Shown here: in pieces, positions 6,481-13,134 of the stretch
Layout: every line of letters begins with the position of its first letter
Numbering within the stretch: position 1 is the stretch's first letter
IMG/VR virus record: IMGVR_UViG_3300049740_002873
Coordinates: 1-64,000 of that record
Length of the DNA: 64,000 nt
DNA from: a virus
Direction: 5' to 3' (one strand)
Position numbers and translations under genes: made by a program
The notes under the pieces: model-generated
Seen by the model: the letters and a program-made list of their open reading frames with translations, nothing else
What the model was told of the DNA's origin: nothing
Database searches by the model: none

Positions 6481-7407
6481 TTATATTGATGCGATTAATG
6501 TTTTTCCTGAGTTTGTAATTTTTCTTTCTCCGTCGATTTGCATAAAGTTTTTCCTCAATAAATAAATTTCATGGTCTCTTCTTAAGCTTGTTGGGCTTAA
6601 GCCTGTGACTGCAGAGAGCGTTTGTAGCTTGCAGCTACCTCTTTCCGACAAAATTTCTAAAATTTGCTTTTCTGTACAAGTGATTCCGTGCGGAAGTATG
6701 CCCAAAAGATCTGTAAGATTTGAGTAGTCGTCTTTATTGAAACTGTTTTGATTTTCTGATTCGCAGTACAAAACAATTTCTTTAGAGCGCATAACCGCGT
6801 TTCTTGCATTACCTCGCACAGTTAATGATAGTTTTTCAAGAGCTTGTTTACTGAAATTTATTCCATCACAATTCATTTTTATAATGTCAGAAAGATTATC
6901 TGAAGAGTATGGCTCAAAATCTACGGTGCTGAGCCTGTCTTTAAGTGGCGGAAATAGCTTGTCACTCTCTGTAGTAGCAAAGATAAAAGTTTGCTTTGTG
7001 AAATCAAAAACAAATGTTTGATCGTCGTATACAAATTCTTTTGTATTTGTTTTTTCTGTATTAAAGATAGTCAAAAAAGCCATGGTCAAATCTTTTGGTA
7101 GAGCATGAGCTTCATCGAACAAAATGGTAATCTCATTGTTCATAATGATGGGAATAAAGATCTGCTCAAAAAACTGAGCATTGTTCTTGATTGTGGAGCA
7201 ATTTAATTCAAGAAAAGGTCTTTTGCTCCCGTCCTTATTGTTAAGATTCTTTGCGAATTCTTTCGCGAATAAAGTTTTGCCCAAACCTTTGGCTCCCACT
7301 AGATTAAGAAATGGGCAGACGCTTGTTGCATGATAAGCTTTAAGATAAAAGTTTAACTTTTTCTTGACGTTATCTTGACCTATGAGATGTGAAAAATAAT
7401 TATTCAT
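6481..7407 (-). CDS. ruvB: RuvB-like Holliday junction branch-migration ATPase
   Basis: A 308-residue AAA+ ATPase. HLIGQDNVKKKL at the start, Walker A GAKGLGKT (38-45), Walker B ITILFDEAHAL (93-103), sensor 1 FIFATTESDKL, an arginine-finger region PLKDRLSTV and sensor 2 RGNARNAV follow RuvB order. A C-terminal winged helix (LLGILPHGITCTEKQILEIL ... YLLRKNFMQ) mirrors the RuvB DNA-binding domain. RuvB hexamers pump DNA through a Holliday junction. It is slightly shorter than bacterial RuvB (about 330-340). No RuvA is visible; the resolvase-like nuclease downstream may be its partner. The start overlaps the upstream gene by 8 nt. Confidence 0.88.
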   Translation of the reverse strand: MNNYFSHLIGQDNVKKKLNFYLKAYHATSVCPFLNLVGAKGLGKTLFAKEFAKNLNNKDGSKRPFLELNCSTIKNNAQFFEQIFIPIIMNNEITILFDEAHALPKDLTMAFLTIFNTEKTNTKEFVYDDQTFVFDFTKQTFIFATTESDKLFPPLKDRLSTVDFEPYSSDNLSDIIKMNCDGINFSKQALEKLSLTVRGNARNAVMRSKEIVLYCESENQNSFNKDDYSNLTDLLGILPHGITCTEKQILEILSERGSCKLQTLSAVTGLSPTSLRRDHEIYLLRKNFMQIDGERKITNSGKTLIASI

Positions 7408-7672
7408 TACGAAAAGATGTTATTGCATACTCGATCTTGTCTTCCACTGATTGCAGTTCAGAAAAATCATTAGAGACTTTTTTATTGGCAAGATAATTTG
7501 CATAAAGTCTGCCTTTGACCCAATCTTCACTAACAGGAATGCAGGATACTTCTTGCGAAGCAAGATCTAAGATCTCATCAATCGACAAGGAAACAATAGT
7601 TGAACCGCCTTTCTTGCCTGAATTACGGCGTTTGCGGGGAGTTCCATCTTTGTTTAATGATACTTTTTTCAT
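7400..7672 (-). CDS. Small basic-N-terminus protein upstream of ruvB, unknown
   Basis: A 90-residue protein with a Lys/Arg/Gly-rich first 25 residues (NKDGTPRKRRNSGKKGG), reminiscent of DNA- or RNA-binding tails, then a predicted helical part (IDEILDLASQEVSCIPVSEDWVKGRL). No family is recognised. It is the first gene after a sigma-70-type promoter whose -10 lies 8 nt before the ATG, and it overlaps the ruvB start by 8 nt, so it may assist the RuvB-like motor. Confidence 0.6.
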   Translation of the reverse strand: MKKVSLNKDGTPRKRRNSGKKGGSTIVSLSIDEILDLASQEVSCIPVSEDWVKGRLYANYLANKKVSNDFSELQSVEDKIEYAITSFRNE

Positions 7673-7680
7673 ATGACACT

Positions 7681-7709
7681 ATTATGCCATAATATAAGAC
7701 TTATGTCAA
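7681..7709 (-). promoter_or_regulatory. Sigma-70-type promoter (TTGACA-N17-CATAAT)
   Basis: On the minus strand TTGACA (7709-7704), a 17-nt spacer and CATAAT (7686-7681) precede the ATG at 7672 by 8 nt. Transcription should start at or next to the ATG. It would drive the operon from 7672 through ruvB to dut. Confidence 0.75.
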
Positions 7710-7921
7710 GATTTTTTAATGATTTTTTTAATTGCAAGAAGTTCTTTTCTGAGCTTGTCTATTTCTAGGTCTTGATCTTCCATTAACTCTTTTAAATTAC
7801 TAACTTCATTTAGGGCAAGTATTAATGCTTCGTCTGGCTCAAAAGTGATTGTCCCTTCTTCATCTTCTTCATCATCGTCGTCGTCATCATACTCATCATA
7901 TTCGTCATATTGATCTGTCAT
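7706..7921 (-). CDS. Highly acidic coiled-coil mini-protein, unknown
   Basis: 71 residues. The first third is an Asp/Glu/Tyr run (YDEYDEYDDDDDDEEDEE) encoded by a GAT/GAC/GAG-type microrepeat. The remainder (ALILALNEVSNLKELMEDQD...) is a heptad-like helix. Such acidic tails can mimic DNA or bind basic proteins. The stop at 7706 overlaps the -35 of the next promoter. No homologue is recognised. Confidence 0.55.
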   Translation of the reverse strand: MTDQYDEYDEYDDDDDDEEDEEGTITFEPDEALILALNEVSNLKELMEDQDLEIDKLRKELLAIKKIIKKS

Positions 7922-7935
7922 AATTATTTATTATA

Positions 7936-8121
7936 TTACTTTTTGTATCTTTTTATACCCCACCAGCATTTTCTTAGTAAATACTTTAATTTTGCTGCAG
8001 AGTACCATTCGTGATCATTCTCTAGTTGTTTAATTTTCTTCTCTGTATCTCTAAATTTTTTTGAAGTTTTTGATCTTTGCGAGTAAGGTAGCTTCCAAGG
8101 TTCTCTTTTTTCTTGTCTCAT
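7936..8121 (-). CDS. Small basic protein, unknown
   Basis: 61 residues, strongly basic with several aromatic residues (REPWKLPYSQRSKTSKKF..., KLKYLLRKCWWGIKRYKK). It is not assigned to a family. It lies 1 nt after the upstream gene's stop and 14 nt before the acidic protein; the pairing of a strongly basic and a strongly acidic small protein in one operon is notable. Confidence 0.5.
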   Translation of the reverse strand: MRQEKREPWKLPYSQRSKTSKKFRDTEKKIKQLENDHEWYSAAKLKYLLRKCWWGIKRYKK

Positions 8122-8122
8122 A

Positions 8123-8575
8123 TTACTTGATGTCTTTTATATTTGAATGGTCTATGTCAGTATAATACCAGAAATTTTTTATAAGATCAATATCTCTGAG
8201 TAATAAATTCCATATCTGGCATGAAAATGTTTCTTGCGAAGTCCAATCCATGACGTTTTGGATCATATAAACGTGTTGAATGTCGTCATAAGATCCAAAA
8301 TCATAAAATAAACATTCAAGCTCTAATCTTTTTTTATTGATTAATCTACAAGAAAGTTTTGGTTTAAATTTTTGGAAGCCTCCAATTAGAATCTCAAAAA
8401 AATCTAATGAATAAGAAGAGTTTTTTGTGAAAGGTATTTTATCTAGCTCACTGCCATTTGGGCATACTCCTGATAATAAAACATTGTCAACAAAACAGTC
8501 ATGAAATTGATCTAGCCTGTCGTAAAATTCTACCTTAGCTAGGTCTTTAAAAATTATTTTTTCTATATTTTGCAC
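8123..8575 (-). CDS. Hypothetical protein (150 aa)
   Basis: Starts with GTG at 8575. The sequence is rich in aromatic and acidic residues with alternating strand-like segments (YSLDFFEILIGG, LSCRLINKKRLELECLFYDFG, HVYMIQNVMDWTS), suggesting a compact mixed or beta fold. No motif or family is recognised. It overlaps the 45-residue basic frame upstream by 29 nt and is followed directly by the basic 61-residue protein. Confidence 0.55.
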   Translation of the reverse strand: MQNIEKIIFKDLAKVEFYDRLDQFHDCFVDNVLLSGVCPNGSELDKIPFTKNSSYSLDFFEILIGGFQKFKPKLSCRLINKKRLELECLFYDFGSYDDIQHVYMIQNVMDWTSQETFSCQIWNLLLRDIDLIKNFWYYTDIDHSNIKDIK

Positions 8576-8684
8576 GCCTTAATCTTTTGTTTAAAACGCT
8601 CAAGTTATTTTTGCAGAATTTTATTTCTGCGCTTGCTTTTTTGATTTGTTTTTTTAGTTTTTTTAATTTTAGATTTTTTGTCAT
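8547..8684 (-). CDS. Possible small Lys-rich protein (45 aa)
   Basis: An ATG at 8684 opens 45 codons ending at TAA 8547, beginning MTKNLKLKKLKKQIKKAS and ending in NKRLRRAKYRKNNF. It is almost entirely basic and helical. It sits between the tmRNA 3' end (8690) and the GTG-started gene at 8575, filling an otherwise empty gap. The compositional bias of AT-rich DNA toward Lys/Asn means it could be chance. Confidence 0.35.
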   Translation of the reverse strand: MTKNLKLKKLKKQIKKASAEIKFCKNNLSVLNKRLRRAKYRKNNF

Positions 8685-8689
8685 AAGAT

Positions 8690-9055
8690 TGGTGGACGTG
8701 GCGGGAGTCGAACCCGCGTCTTTAAATCTTCAGTGATATACTTCTACAAGTTTAGTTAATTTTTTTTATAGTTATGACATTAACATCCAACTTCTTGTTT
8801 CAATTATTTACAGTTTGTGATACAAGAAAACTTTTTCTGTTTTGCAGATTGGTAACCTCGCAATCTTTTTATCTGCGTCAAAAGCTGCGAGGTGACAGAC
8901 GTTATGCTGCCAAAGCGAAAACTTCGCTTTTTGGAGCGAAGCTTTCGACACGACTAAGATTTTTGCCATGTAATTTTTTGCGTTTTTTTAAGGAGCCAAA
9001 CGCTCTCCTACTTGCAGTACATAAATTCAATTTAAATCGAATCCAGTACACGCCC
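8690..9055 (-). ncRNA. ssrA: tmRNA (one-piece transfer-messenger RNA)
   Basis: A 366-nt RNA read from 9055 to 8690. The 5' GGGCGTG pairs with CACGTCC near the 3' end (one G-U), followed by an encoded ACCA. A T arm GCGGG-TTCGACT-CCCGC is present, and GGATTCGA stands in the D-like region. P2 pairs TTTAAAT with ATTTAAA and CTGCAAG with CTTGTAG. Pseudoknot PK1 is visible (AGGAG/CTCCT with GCGTTT/AAACGC), PK2 (ACCTCGCA/TGCGAGGT with GCAGAT/ATCTGC), and PK3 and PK4 are plausible. A 12-nt gap after PK1 leads to resume codon GGC at 8967. The tag frame 8967-8902 encodes 21 residues ending VESFAPKSEVFALAA then TAA. It rescues stalled ribosomes with host SmpB; no smpB is seen here. Confidence 0.95.
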
Positions 9056-9079
9056 ATAGACTGTTAAAGATCTAATATT

Positions 9080-9088
9080 CAATACACT
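9080..9088 (-). promoter_or_regulatory. Late-type promoter motif AGTGTATTG before tmRNA
   Basis: AGTGTATTG reads on the minus strand 24 nt upstream of the mature tmRNA 5' end. It shares the GTGTATT core with the site before the tape-measure gene (23345-23352). A primary transcript starting just downstream would be trimmed by host RNase P. The role is inferred. Confidence 0.4.
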
Positions 9089-9091
9089 TTA

Positions 9092-9430
9092 TCAGAATAG
9101 CTCTTCAGGAATATTCTCATCTTTAGCCGCTTGAGCTTTAGCTTGAGCTGGCTGAGAGGCTTGCACTTCTTGCGCTGCTTGCTGAGCAACTTCGCCTACA
9201 TCCTGTTGATCTTCAGATCTATAGATGACATAGTCTGGAGCGCGTTCATTCTTTTCTCTACCTTTATTGGTAAAAATAACTACTTTAACTTGCTCTGTTA
9301 CTCCAGGCATAGTTTCGACGTTAATACTACCAGATAAATATTTCTGACTCTTTCCACTTCGCACCCAAAGAGCTCCAAGCTCTCTGCTGCGCCACTTTGA
9401 TTCTTGTTTTTCTTCTGTTTGGTTTTCCAT
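9092..9430 (-). CDS. DUF736-like protein with SSB-type C-terminal tail
   Basis: 112 residues. The first 75 follow the DUF736 pattern: ELGALWVRSGKSQKYLSGSI..., a VVIFTNKGREKN strand and APDYVIYRSED. The middle is Gln/Ala-rich (VAQQAAQEVQASQPAQAKAQ), likely a flexible linker. The end DENIPEELF is acidic with terminal hydrophobic residues, like the protein-interaction tip of single-strand binding proteins. A small ssDNA- or replication-associated role is inferred. It follows the 56-residue basic gene and lies just upstream of the tmRNA. Confidence 0.6.
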   Translation of the reverse strand: MENQTEEKQESKWRSRELGALWVRSGKSQKYLSGSINVETMPGVTEQVKVVIFTNKGREKNERAPDYVIYRSEDQQDVGEVAQQAAQEVQASQPAQAKAQAAKDENIPEELF

Positions 9431-9432
9431 AA

Positions 9433-9603
9433 TTATTGATTATACATGTTGGTTAATCCATTTAGGTATAAAGCTTGAGCCCCTTTACTTAGTCTGGAGT
9501 ATTGTTTTTTCGCTCTTCTGTAGTTTCGTTTTTGAGTTTCATCAATAACAGAAAGATCGATGTTTAAAATTTTTCTTATTTGCTTTGATTGTCTGCCGTT
9601 CAT
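9433..9603 (-). CDS. Small basic protein (56 aa), unknown
   Basis: ATG 9603 to TAA 9433, beginning MNGRQSKQIRKILNIDLSVI and rich in Arg/Lys/Tyr. No family is recognised. It is the first gene after an excellent sigma-70-type promoter whose -10 ends 7 nt before the ATG, which strongly supports it as real. The stop lies 2 nt before the DUF736-like start, so the two form a short operon. Confidence 0.65.
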   Translation of the reverse strand: MNGRQSKQIRKILNIDLSVIDETQKRNYRRAKKQYSRLSKGAQALYLNGLTNMYNQ

Positions 9604-9610
9604 ATAAAAG

Positions 9611-9639
9611 ATTATAAGATATTATTCTAGTAAAGTCAA
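9611..9639 (-). promoter_or_regulatory. Sigma-70-type promoter (TTGACT-N17-TATAAT)
   Basis: On the minus strand TTGACT (9639-9634), 17 nt, then a perfect TATAAT (9616-9611), with the ATG at 9603 only 7 nt beyond. The message should be leaderless or nearly so. Confidence 0.78.
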
Positions 9640-9646
9640 GATTTTT

Positions 9647-10393
9647 TTAAGAGAAAATACTACTTTCCCAGTCGAAGTGCCCGAAGTATATCTTCTCTTG
9701 TTTGCTTGGGTTTTTGTATCCTTTTGTTACGAAACTATTTATGTCTTCTTTAAATTGAGATATTATATTGTTTTGAGTTTTTTCGAAAGATGATTTTTTT
9801 AAAAGAAACTTTAAGTTCGAGCAATATTGACTGCTGTAAAGTAAATCCGCATGCTTTAGTCTTGGATAAACTGTAGCATCGATCGATTTTCTTCTCGCAG
9901 AAAGCTCTAGGGCTTCGTTGTGATTGGGCATACTTAATTTTAAAACTTTATTTATTAATTTAATTAGAGGCTTATTGTATATGTAATGATATTTTCTAAT
10001 GCTAAGATTGTCGCTAATACAAATTGATGTCTTATTGTCTGTTGAAAAATATATAGACTTAATAATAGAGTTGGTGTTTAAATTATGTTTAATACTAAGA
10101 TTGATTCCTCTTAATGATTTTTGATTGTGACCTTTAAATATTTTTGTAACATTAGAATAGTATAATTTTTTGAATCTATTGTTGTCTGAAAATTTGTTTA
10201 TAAAGTCCTCTAGATCTATAAGGTTGTATTTGTAAAGTTTTATGTATAATTTTATTGCATTAATTTTTTCATCAAAATCAAATGCAAAGCCGTCTAGGCA
10301 TTTACAGTTCTCTTTAAAGAGTAAAGATGTGTCCGCGAAACTGATAAGCTTTTTTGCCTGATCTGTTTCTGCTAAATAATCTCTAATTTTCAT
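9647..10393 (-). CDS. Hypothetical protein after the citrate-synthase-like gene
   Basis: Start chosen at ATG 10393, which overlaps the TAG of the upstream gene; an open frame extends to 10468 but inside that gene. The 248-residue product starts MKIRDYLAETDQAKKL. Strand-like segments such as GFAFDFDEKINAIKLYIKLYK and SIIKSIYFSTDNKTSICIS may form repeated antiparallel elements. No family is recognised. Its tight coupling with a GNAT and a citrate-synthase-like protein suggests a shared acyl-CoA-related or biosynthetic step, but that is only context. Confidence 0.6.
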   Translation of the reverse strand: MKIRDYLAETDQAKKLISFADTSLLFKENCKCLDGFAFDFDEKINAIKLYIKLYKYNLIDLEDFINKFSDNNRFKKLYYSNVTKIFKGHNQKSLRGINLSIKHNLNTNSIIKSIYFSTDNKTSICISDNLSIRKYHYIYNKPLIKLINKVLKLSMPNHNEALELSARRKSIDATVYPRLKHADLLYSSQYCSNLKFLLKKSSFEKTQNNIISQFKEDINSFVTKGYKNPSKQEKIYFGHFDWESSIFS

Positions 10394-10991
10394 TAACAAT
10401 GTTCTCGAAAGAAGGGACGACTTTATTAAACTTATCTTTTGTTTTATTGTATAGCTTGAGCCACCCAAAACTTCTTCCTAGAAGCGGTAAAAATAAACAG
10501 TTTTTTGCCTCTATGCCATTATCTAGAGATAAGCTTGCTATAATACATCCTATATTCATTGAGACTGGTAGTCTTGATTCTAATTGTGTTGCAAACAAGG
10601 TATGTTTTCCTTGAAGGTCTCTAAATTTATTAAATAAATATGTTACCCTTGGATCTTCTCCTTTAATCGAGGGATGCCCAAAGCCTGGAATTTTTTTATT
10701 TTTGAAATTATTTATGACCTCGCTAGGCTCTAATAAATAATTAGAGTCTAAAAATTCTGCAATTTGTCTTATTGGTAAATGCTCTGAGGTTATACAATTT
10801 AATCCACAAGAAATAGCTTGCGGTAATTCAGCCCCACAATTTGCAGATAGAGCCACAGCTGCGGAGCTGGGAGGTTCATTGTCTATCGGGAACTCAATAA
10901 AAATTTCAGACAAGCTACTAAATAATTGAATTTGCTTATCTGAAACTAAATCTTTACCTGTTAAGTATTGTACTATTTCATTGAAGATCAT
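10383..10991 (-). CDS. Short citrate synthase/citryl-CoA-lyase-like protein
   Basis: 202 residues that line up with the C-terminal catalytic part of citrate synthase and citryl-CoA lyases. PPSSAAVALSANCGAELPQAISCGL precedes a His (H71, at the HGGA-like position). PGFGHPSIKGEDPR (H106, with the DPR oxaloacetate/CoA element) is nearly consensus. LPVSMNIGCIIASLSL matches the next helix, but the catalytic Asp expected there is Gly or Ile. The large-domain N-terminus of full citrate synthase (over 360 residues) is missing. It could cleave or bind an acyl-CoA, or be a non-catalytic relative. It overlaps the GNAT gene by 14 nt. Confidence 0.7.
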   Translation of the reverse strand: MIFNEIVQYLTGKDLVSDKQIQLFSSLSEIFIEFPIDNEPPSSAAVALSANCGAELPQAISCGLNCITSEHLPIRQIAEFLDSNYLLEPSEVINNFKNKKIPGFGHPSIKGEDPRVTYLFNKFRDLQGKHTLFATQLESRLPVSMNIGCIIASLSLDNGIEAKNCLFLPLLGRSFGWLKLYNKTKDKFNKVVPSFENIVNEN

Positions 10992-11472
10992 CTGTATTAG
11001 CTAAAAATCTATAAGATAATAAATTTGGGTCAGCGTTGATTTTTGTTGCTATGCTATTAGCATTGCTCAAAGACGCTTCGTTGTTTTTTTTAATTTCAAA
11101 GATAAATTGCTTAATTCCTTTTTGTTTTAAAGCTTTTCCAATTTCAAGCCTAAGCTTTGACCCTATGCCTTTTCTTCTGTGCTCATAATGCACTAATGTA
11201 AGAACTCCACACGCTGCAGGTTTTTTAAGTTTATACATATTGTTTATTTTTGTACTACAAGTCGAAAAACCTAGTAAAGTGGAATCTTCAAACCAACCGA
11301 AGCATGGGTCATCATCAATGATGCAGGGTAAAACTTCAAGAAAAAATAAGGTGTTCGCGTTTTCTTCTGAAGCAACTAACTCTCCCACAATAAGATCATC
11401 TTCATGCTTTAAGCTTTCATGAATTAAATCTATAATTTTTTCTTCGTCATCTGGAGTTAATTGCCTAATCAT
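10978..11472 (-). CDS. GNAT-family N-acetyltransferase
   Basis: 164 residues with the GNAT fold pattern: MIRQLTPDDEEKIIDLIHESL at the N-terminus, FGWFEDSTLLGFSTC as central strands, CGVLTLVHYEHRRKGIGSKLRLEIGKALKQKG as motif A (pyrophosphate loop RRKGIG), and FIFEIKKNNEASLSNA as motif B. It would move an acetyl group from acetyl-CoA to an amine; the acceptor is unknown. It is 1 nt from guaC and overlaps the citrate-synthase-like gene, so it sits in the middle of the 13098-9647 operon. Confidence 0.85.
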   Translation of the reverse strand: MIRQLTPDDEEKIIDLIHESLKHEDDLIVGELVASEENANTLFFLEVLPCIIDDDPCFGWFEDSTLLGFSTCSTKINNMYKLKKPAACGVLTLVHYEHRRKGIGSKLRLEIGKALKQKGIKQFIFEIKKNNEASLSNANSIATKINADPNLLSYRFLANTDDLQ

Positions 11473-12444
11473 TTAAATATATTCCCACGCAGTTTCTTTT
11501 AATGAAGATAAATCTTGTCCTCCTGAGTAACTTATAGAGCTTTGAAGGTCTTGCGTGATTTCTTTAAGCTTGTGTTCATATGTCATGCTATTGTTTTTAA
11601 TTTTATTAAGTTTGCCCTCTATATGATTTCGATGTTTTTTGTTTTCGTAGCTGGCAGATCCAAAATAAGCCTTGTGAAATTCTCCATTAATTTCTATAAC
11701 CGAAGCTGGACTATCTGCACAACTCGCAAATAAACCACCCGCCATAACCATTTCTGCTCCAGCTGCCATAGCTTTGGCGATATCTCCATTGCAAGATACG
11801 CCTCCATCAGCTATAATAGGAACTTTTTTAAAATCTTCATCAGTTTCTATATAGGCATCGCTACATTTTTGTACGCAACTAAACATTGGTACTGTAAACC
11901 CTGTCTTGTCTTTAGTTGTGCATGGAGAGCCCTGCCCTATTCCTACTTTAACTATATCTGCTCCGGCGGAAGCCAAATCAATAACACCCTGCCTCGTAGC
12001 AACATTGCCTGCAATAATTTTTGTATTTGGTAATTCTTGTTTAATAAATTTTATCATATTGATCATTTTTTTTGAATGACCATGTGCAATATCTATTGTT
12101 AGAAAATCGACATTATGTTCGCGTTTTTTTATTTTATATATTTTTTCTTTATCTATTTCCTGAACTCCGACACTAAAAGAAATTGTTTTCCAGTTTTCTG
12201 AGTTTGCTGTTGCTACGTCTTCTGTAAGATCGTTATCAAACCTATGCATTATATAAAAATAATCGTTTTCGCTCAGCCATTTTGCTAGGCTCAGGTTTAT
12301 CACAGACTTCATATTCGCTGGAATAATTGGCAGCTTATATTGTTTATCGAATAAACTTATGCTTGCGTCGCAAGCCGAACGGCTGTCACATTCGCTATAC
12401 TGCGGAATTAAAACTATATCTGAATATTTATATTGTTTAACCAT
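11473..12444 (-). CDS. guaC: GMP reductase
   Basis: An IMPDH/GMPR-family TIM barrel of about 323 residues. YSDIVLIP near the start, IPANMKSV, DFLTIDIAHGHS, IIAGNVAT, DIVKVGIGQGSPCTTKDKTGF with the catalytic Cys, IADGGV and MVMAGGLFA are in GMP-reductase order. No CBS domains are inserted, and the CTTK version of the active loop fits GMP reductase rather than IMP dehydrogenase. It converts GMP to IMP with NADPH, releasing ammonia. I take the ATG at 12444, which gives an N-terminus matching the family; an in-frame ATG at 12453 would add three residues. It follows the deoxyribosyltransferase-like gene. Confidence 0.92.
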   Translation of the reverse strand: MVKQYKYSDIVLIPQYSECDSRSACDASISLFDKQYKLPIIPANMKSVINLSLAKWLSENDYFYIMHRFDNDLTEDVATANSENWKTISFSVGVQEIDKEKIYKIKKREHNVDFLTIDIAHGHSKKMINMIKFIKQELPNTKIIAGNVATRQGVIDLASAGADIVKVGIGQGSPCTTKDKTGFTVPMFSCVQKCSDAYIETDEDFKKVPIIADGGVSCNGDIAKAMAAGAEMVMAGGLFASCADSPASVIEINGEFHKAYFGSASYENKKHRNHIEGKLNKIKNNSMTYEHKLKEITQDLQSSISYSGGQDLSSLKETAWEYI

Positions 12445-12562
12445 AGAATTCATCGTCCTCTTTCTTTCTTACTCTCCAAGCTAGGTAACCAAAAAACGGG
12501 ATTATAATAAAATCTCCTGGGAAAAATTCAAAATATGATGCGGATGCTATTACTTCTATCAT
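12437..12562 (-). CDS. Single-pass mini membrane protein (41 aa)
   Basis: ATG 12562 to TAA 12437, starting MIEVIASASYFEFFPGDFII and ending RVRKKEDDEFYG. One hydrophobic stretch (about 4-30) is followed by a basic then acidic tail, the usual inside-positive arrangement. The start forms an ATGA overlap with the upstream deoxyribosyltransferase-like gene, and the stop overlaps the guaC start, which argues that it is translated. Function unknown. Confidence 0.55.
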   Translation of the reverse strand: MIEVIASASYFEFFPGDFIIIPFFGYLAWRVRKKEDDEFYG

Positions 12563-13098
12563 CTAAATTCTTTCCTCAGTAATCTCCATCTGTCTGAATC
12601 TATAGGCTTATTGCCGTCATCTATAGCAAATAACATTTCCACAATTTCGTCTACATTGTTATAAATATATTTATGAGGAAACATTCCTAGCATCCAAAGT
12701 GGAGTTTTTGATTTTCCGCCTTCCATACTTACGAACACAGGCTTTTTCTCTCTTACCGCTGTAACAATTTCTTCCGCACTCCCCCAGCTTGCGACTTCAG
12801 GTACTAAGTGAGCTATAATAAAATCGCTTCTATCGACCAAGTTTAAGTCATAAGCTCGAACAGTTTTCATTCTTTCTGTAACCCTATCATACTGTTTTGT
12901 TCTCATCCAGGTTTCCATTTCTTGCCTGTTAGCTTCATCCTCCTCTACGTCTTTAATAAATGGTTTTTTATAAGGATCAAAACAAGTTATGCTTAAAGGT
13001 TGTAGTTTCTCTGCAACATCTTCTCGCCAATTTCTGCCACTAACATATTGCATATGGCCAACCAGATAGCATTTGGTTTTATATAATAGATTTTTCAT
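12559..13098 (-). CDS. Nucleoside 2-deoxyribosyltransferase-like protein
   Basis: About 179 residues. YLVGHMQYVSGRNWREDV at the N-terminus, CFDPYKKPF, a YDLNLVDRSDFIIAHLVPE strand, WGSAEEIVTAVREKKPVFV (E in GSAEEI at the usual nucleophile position) and a final DEIVEML helix follow the 2-deoxyribosyltransferase/DUF4406 pattern. Such enzymes swap or remove bases from deoxynucleosides or dNMPs. The ATG at 13098 is chosen because a sigma-70 -10 ends 7 nt before it; the frame also has an earlier start at 13134. First gene of the operon with guaC, GNAT and the citrate-synthase-like gene. Confidence 0.75.
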   Translation of the reverse strand: MKNLLYKTKCYLVGHMQYVSGRNWREDVAEKLQPLSITCFDPYKKPFIKDVEEDEANRQEMETWMRTKQYDRVTERMKTVRAYDLNLVDRSDFIIAHLVPEVASWGSAEEIVTAVREKKPVFVSMEGGKSKTPLWMLGMFPHKYIYNNVDEIVEMLFAIDDGNKPIDSDRWRLLRKEFR

Positions 13099-13105
13099 TC
13101 TTATG

Positions 13106-13134
13106 ATTTTAACATAAGAAAAATATAATGTCAA
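13106..13134 (-). promoter_or_regulatory. Sigma-70-type promoter (TTGACA-N17-TAAAAT)
   Basis: On the minus strand TTGACA (13134-13129), 17 nt, TAAAAT (13111-13106), then 7 nt to the ATG at 13098. It lies just after the stop of the fibre gene at 13138, so it separates late from early transcription on this strand. Confidence 0.75.

Noticed and set aside
7670-7686. TAGTGTCAT before the gene at 7672 as another late motif
   Set aside because: It deviates from GTGTA(A/T) and overlaps the start region of a clear TTGACA-N17-CATAAT promoter.
7856-7915. Trinucleotide microrepeat as a phase-variable element
   Set aside because: It is an imperfect codon-level repeat coding for Asp/Glu/Tyr; length change would be in frame and no switch is implied.
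8774-9067. Plus-strand open frame of 97 codons
   Set aside because: It is antisense to the tmRNA gene, whose structure explains the sequence fully.
3079-13098. A Z-genome (2-aminoadenine) biosynthesis cluster, suggested by the MazG-like protein and GMP reductase
   Set aside because: No PurZ or DatZ-like gene is visible in the window, and the MazG-like protein is far shorter than MazZ.
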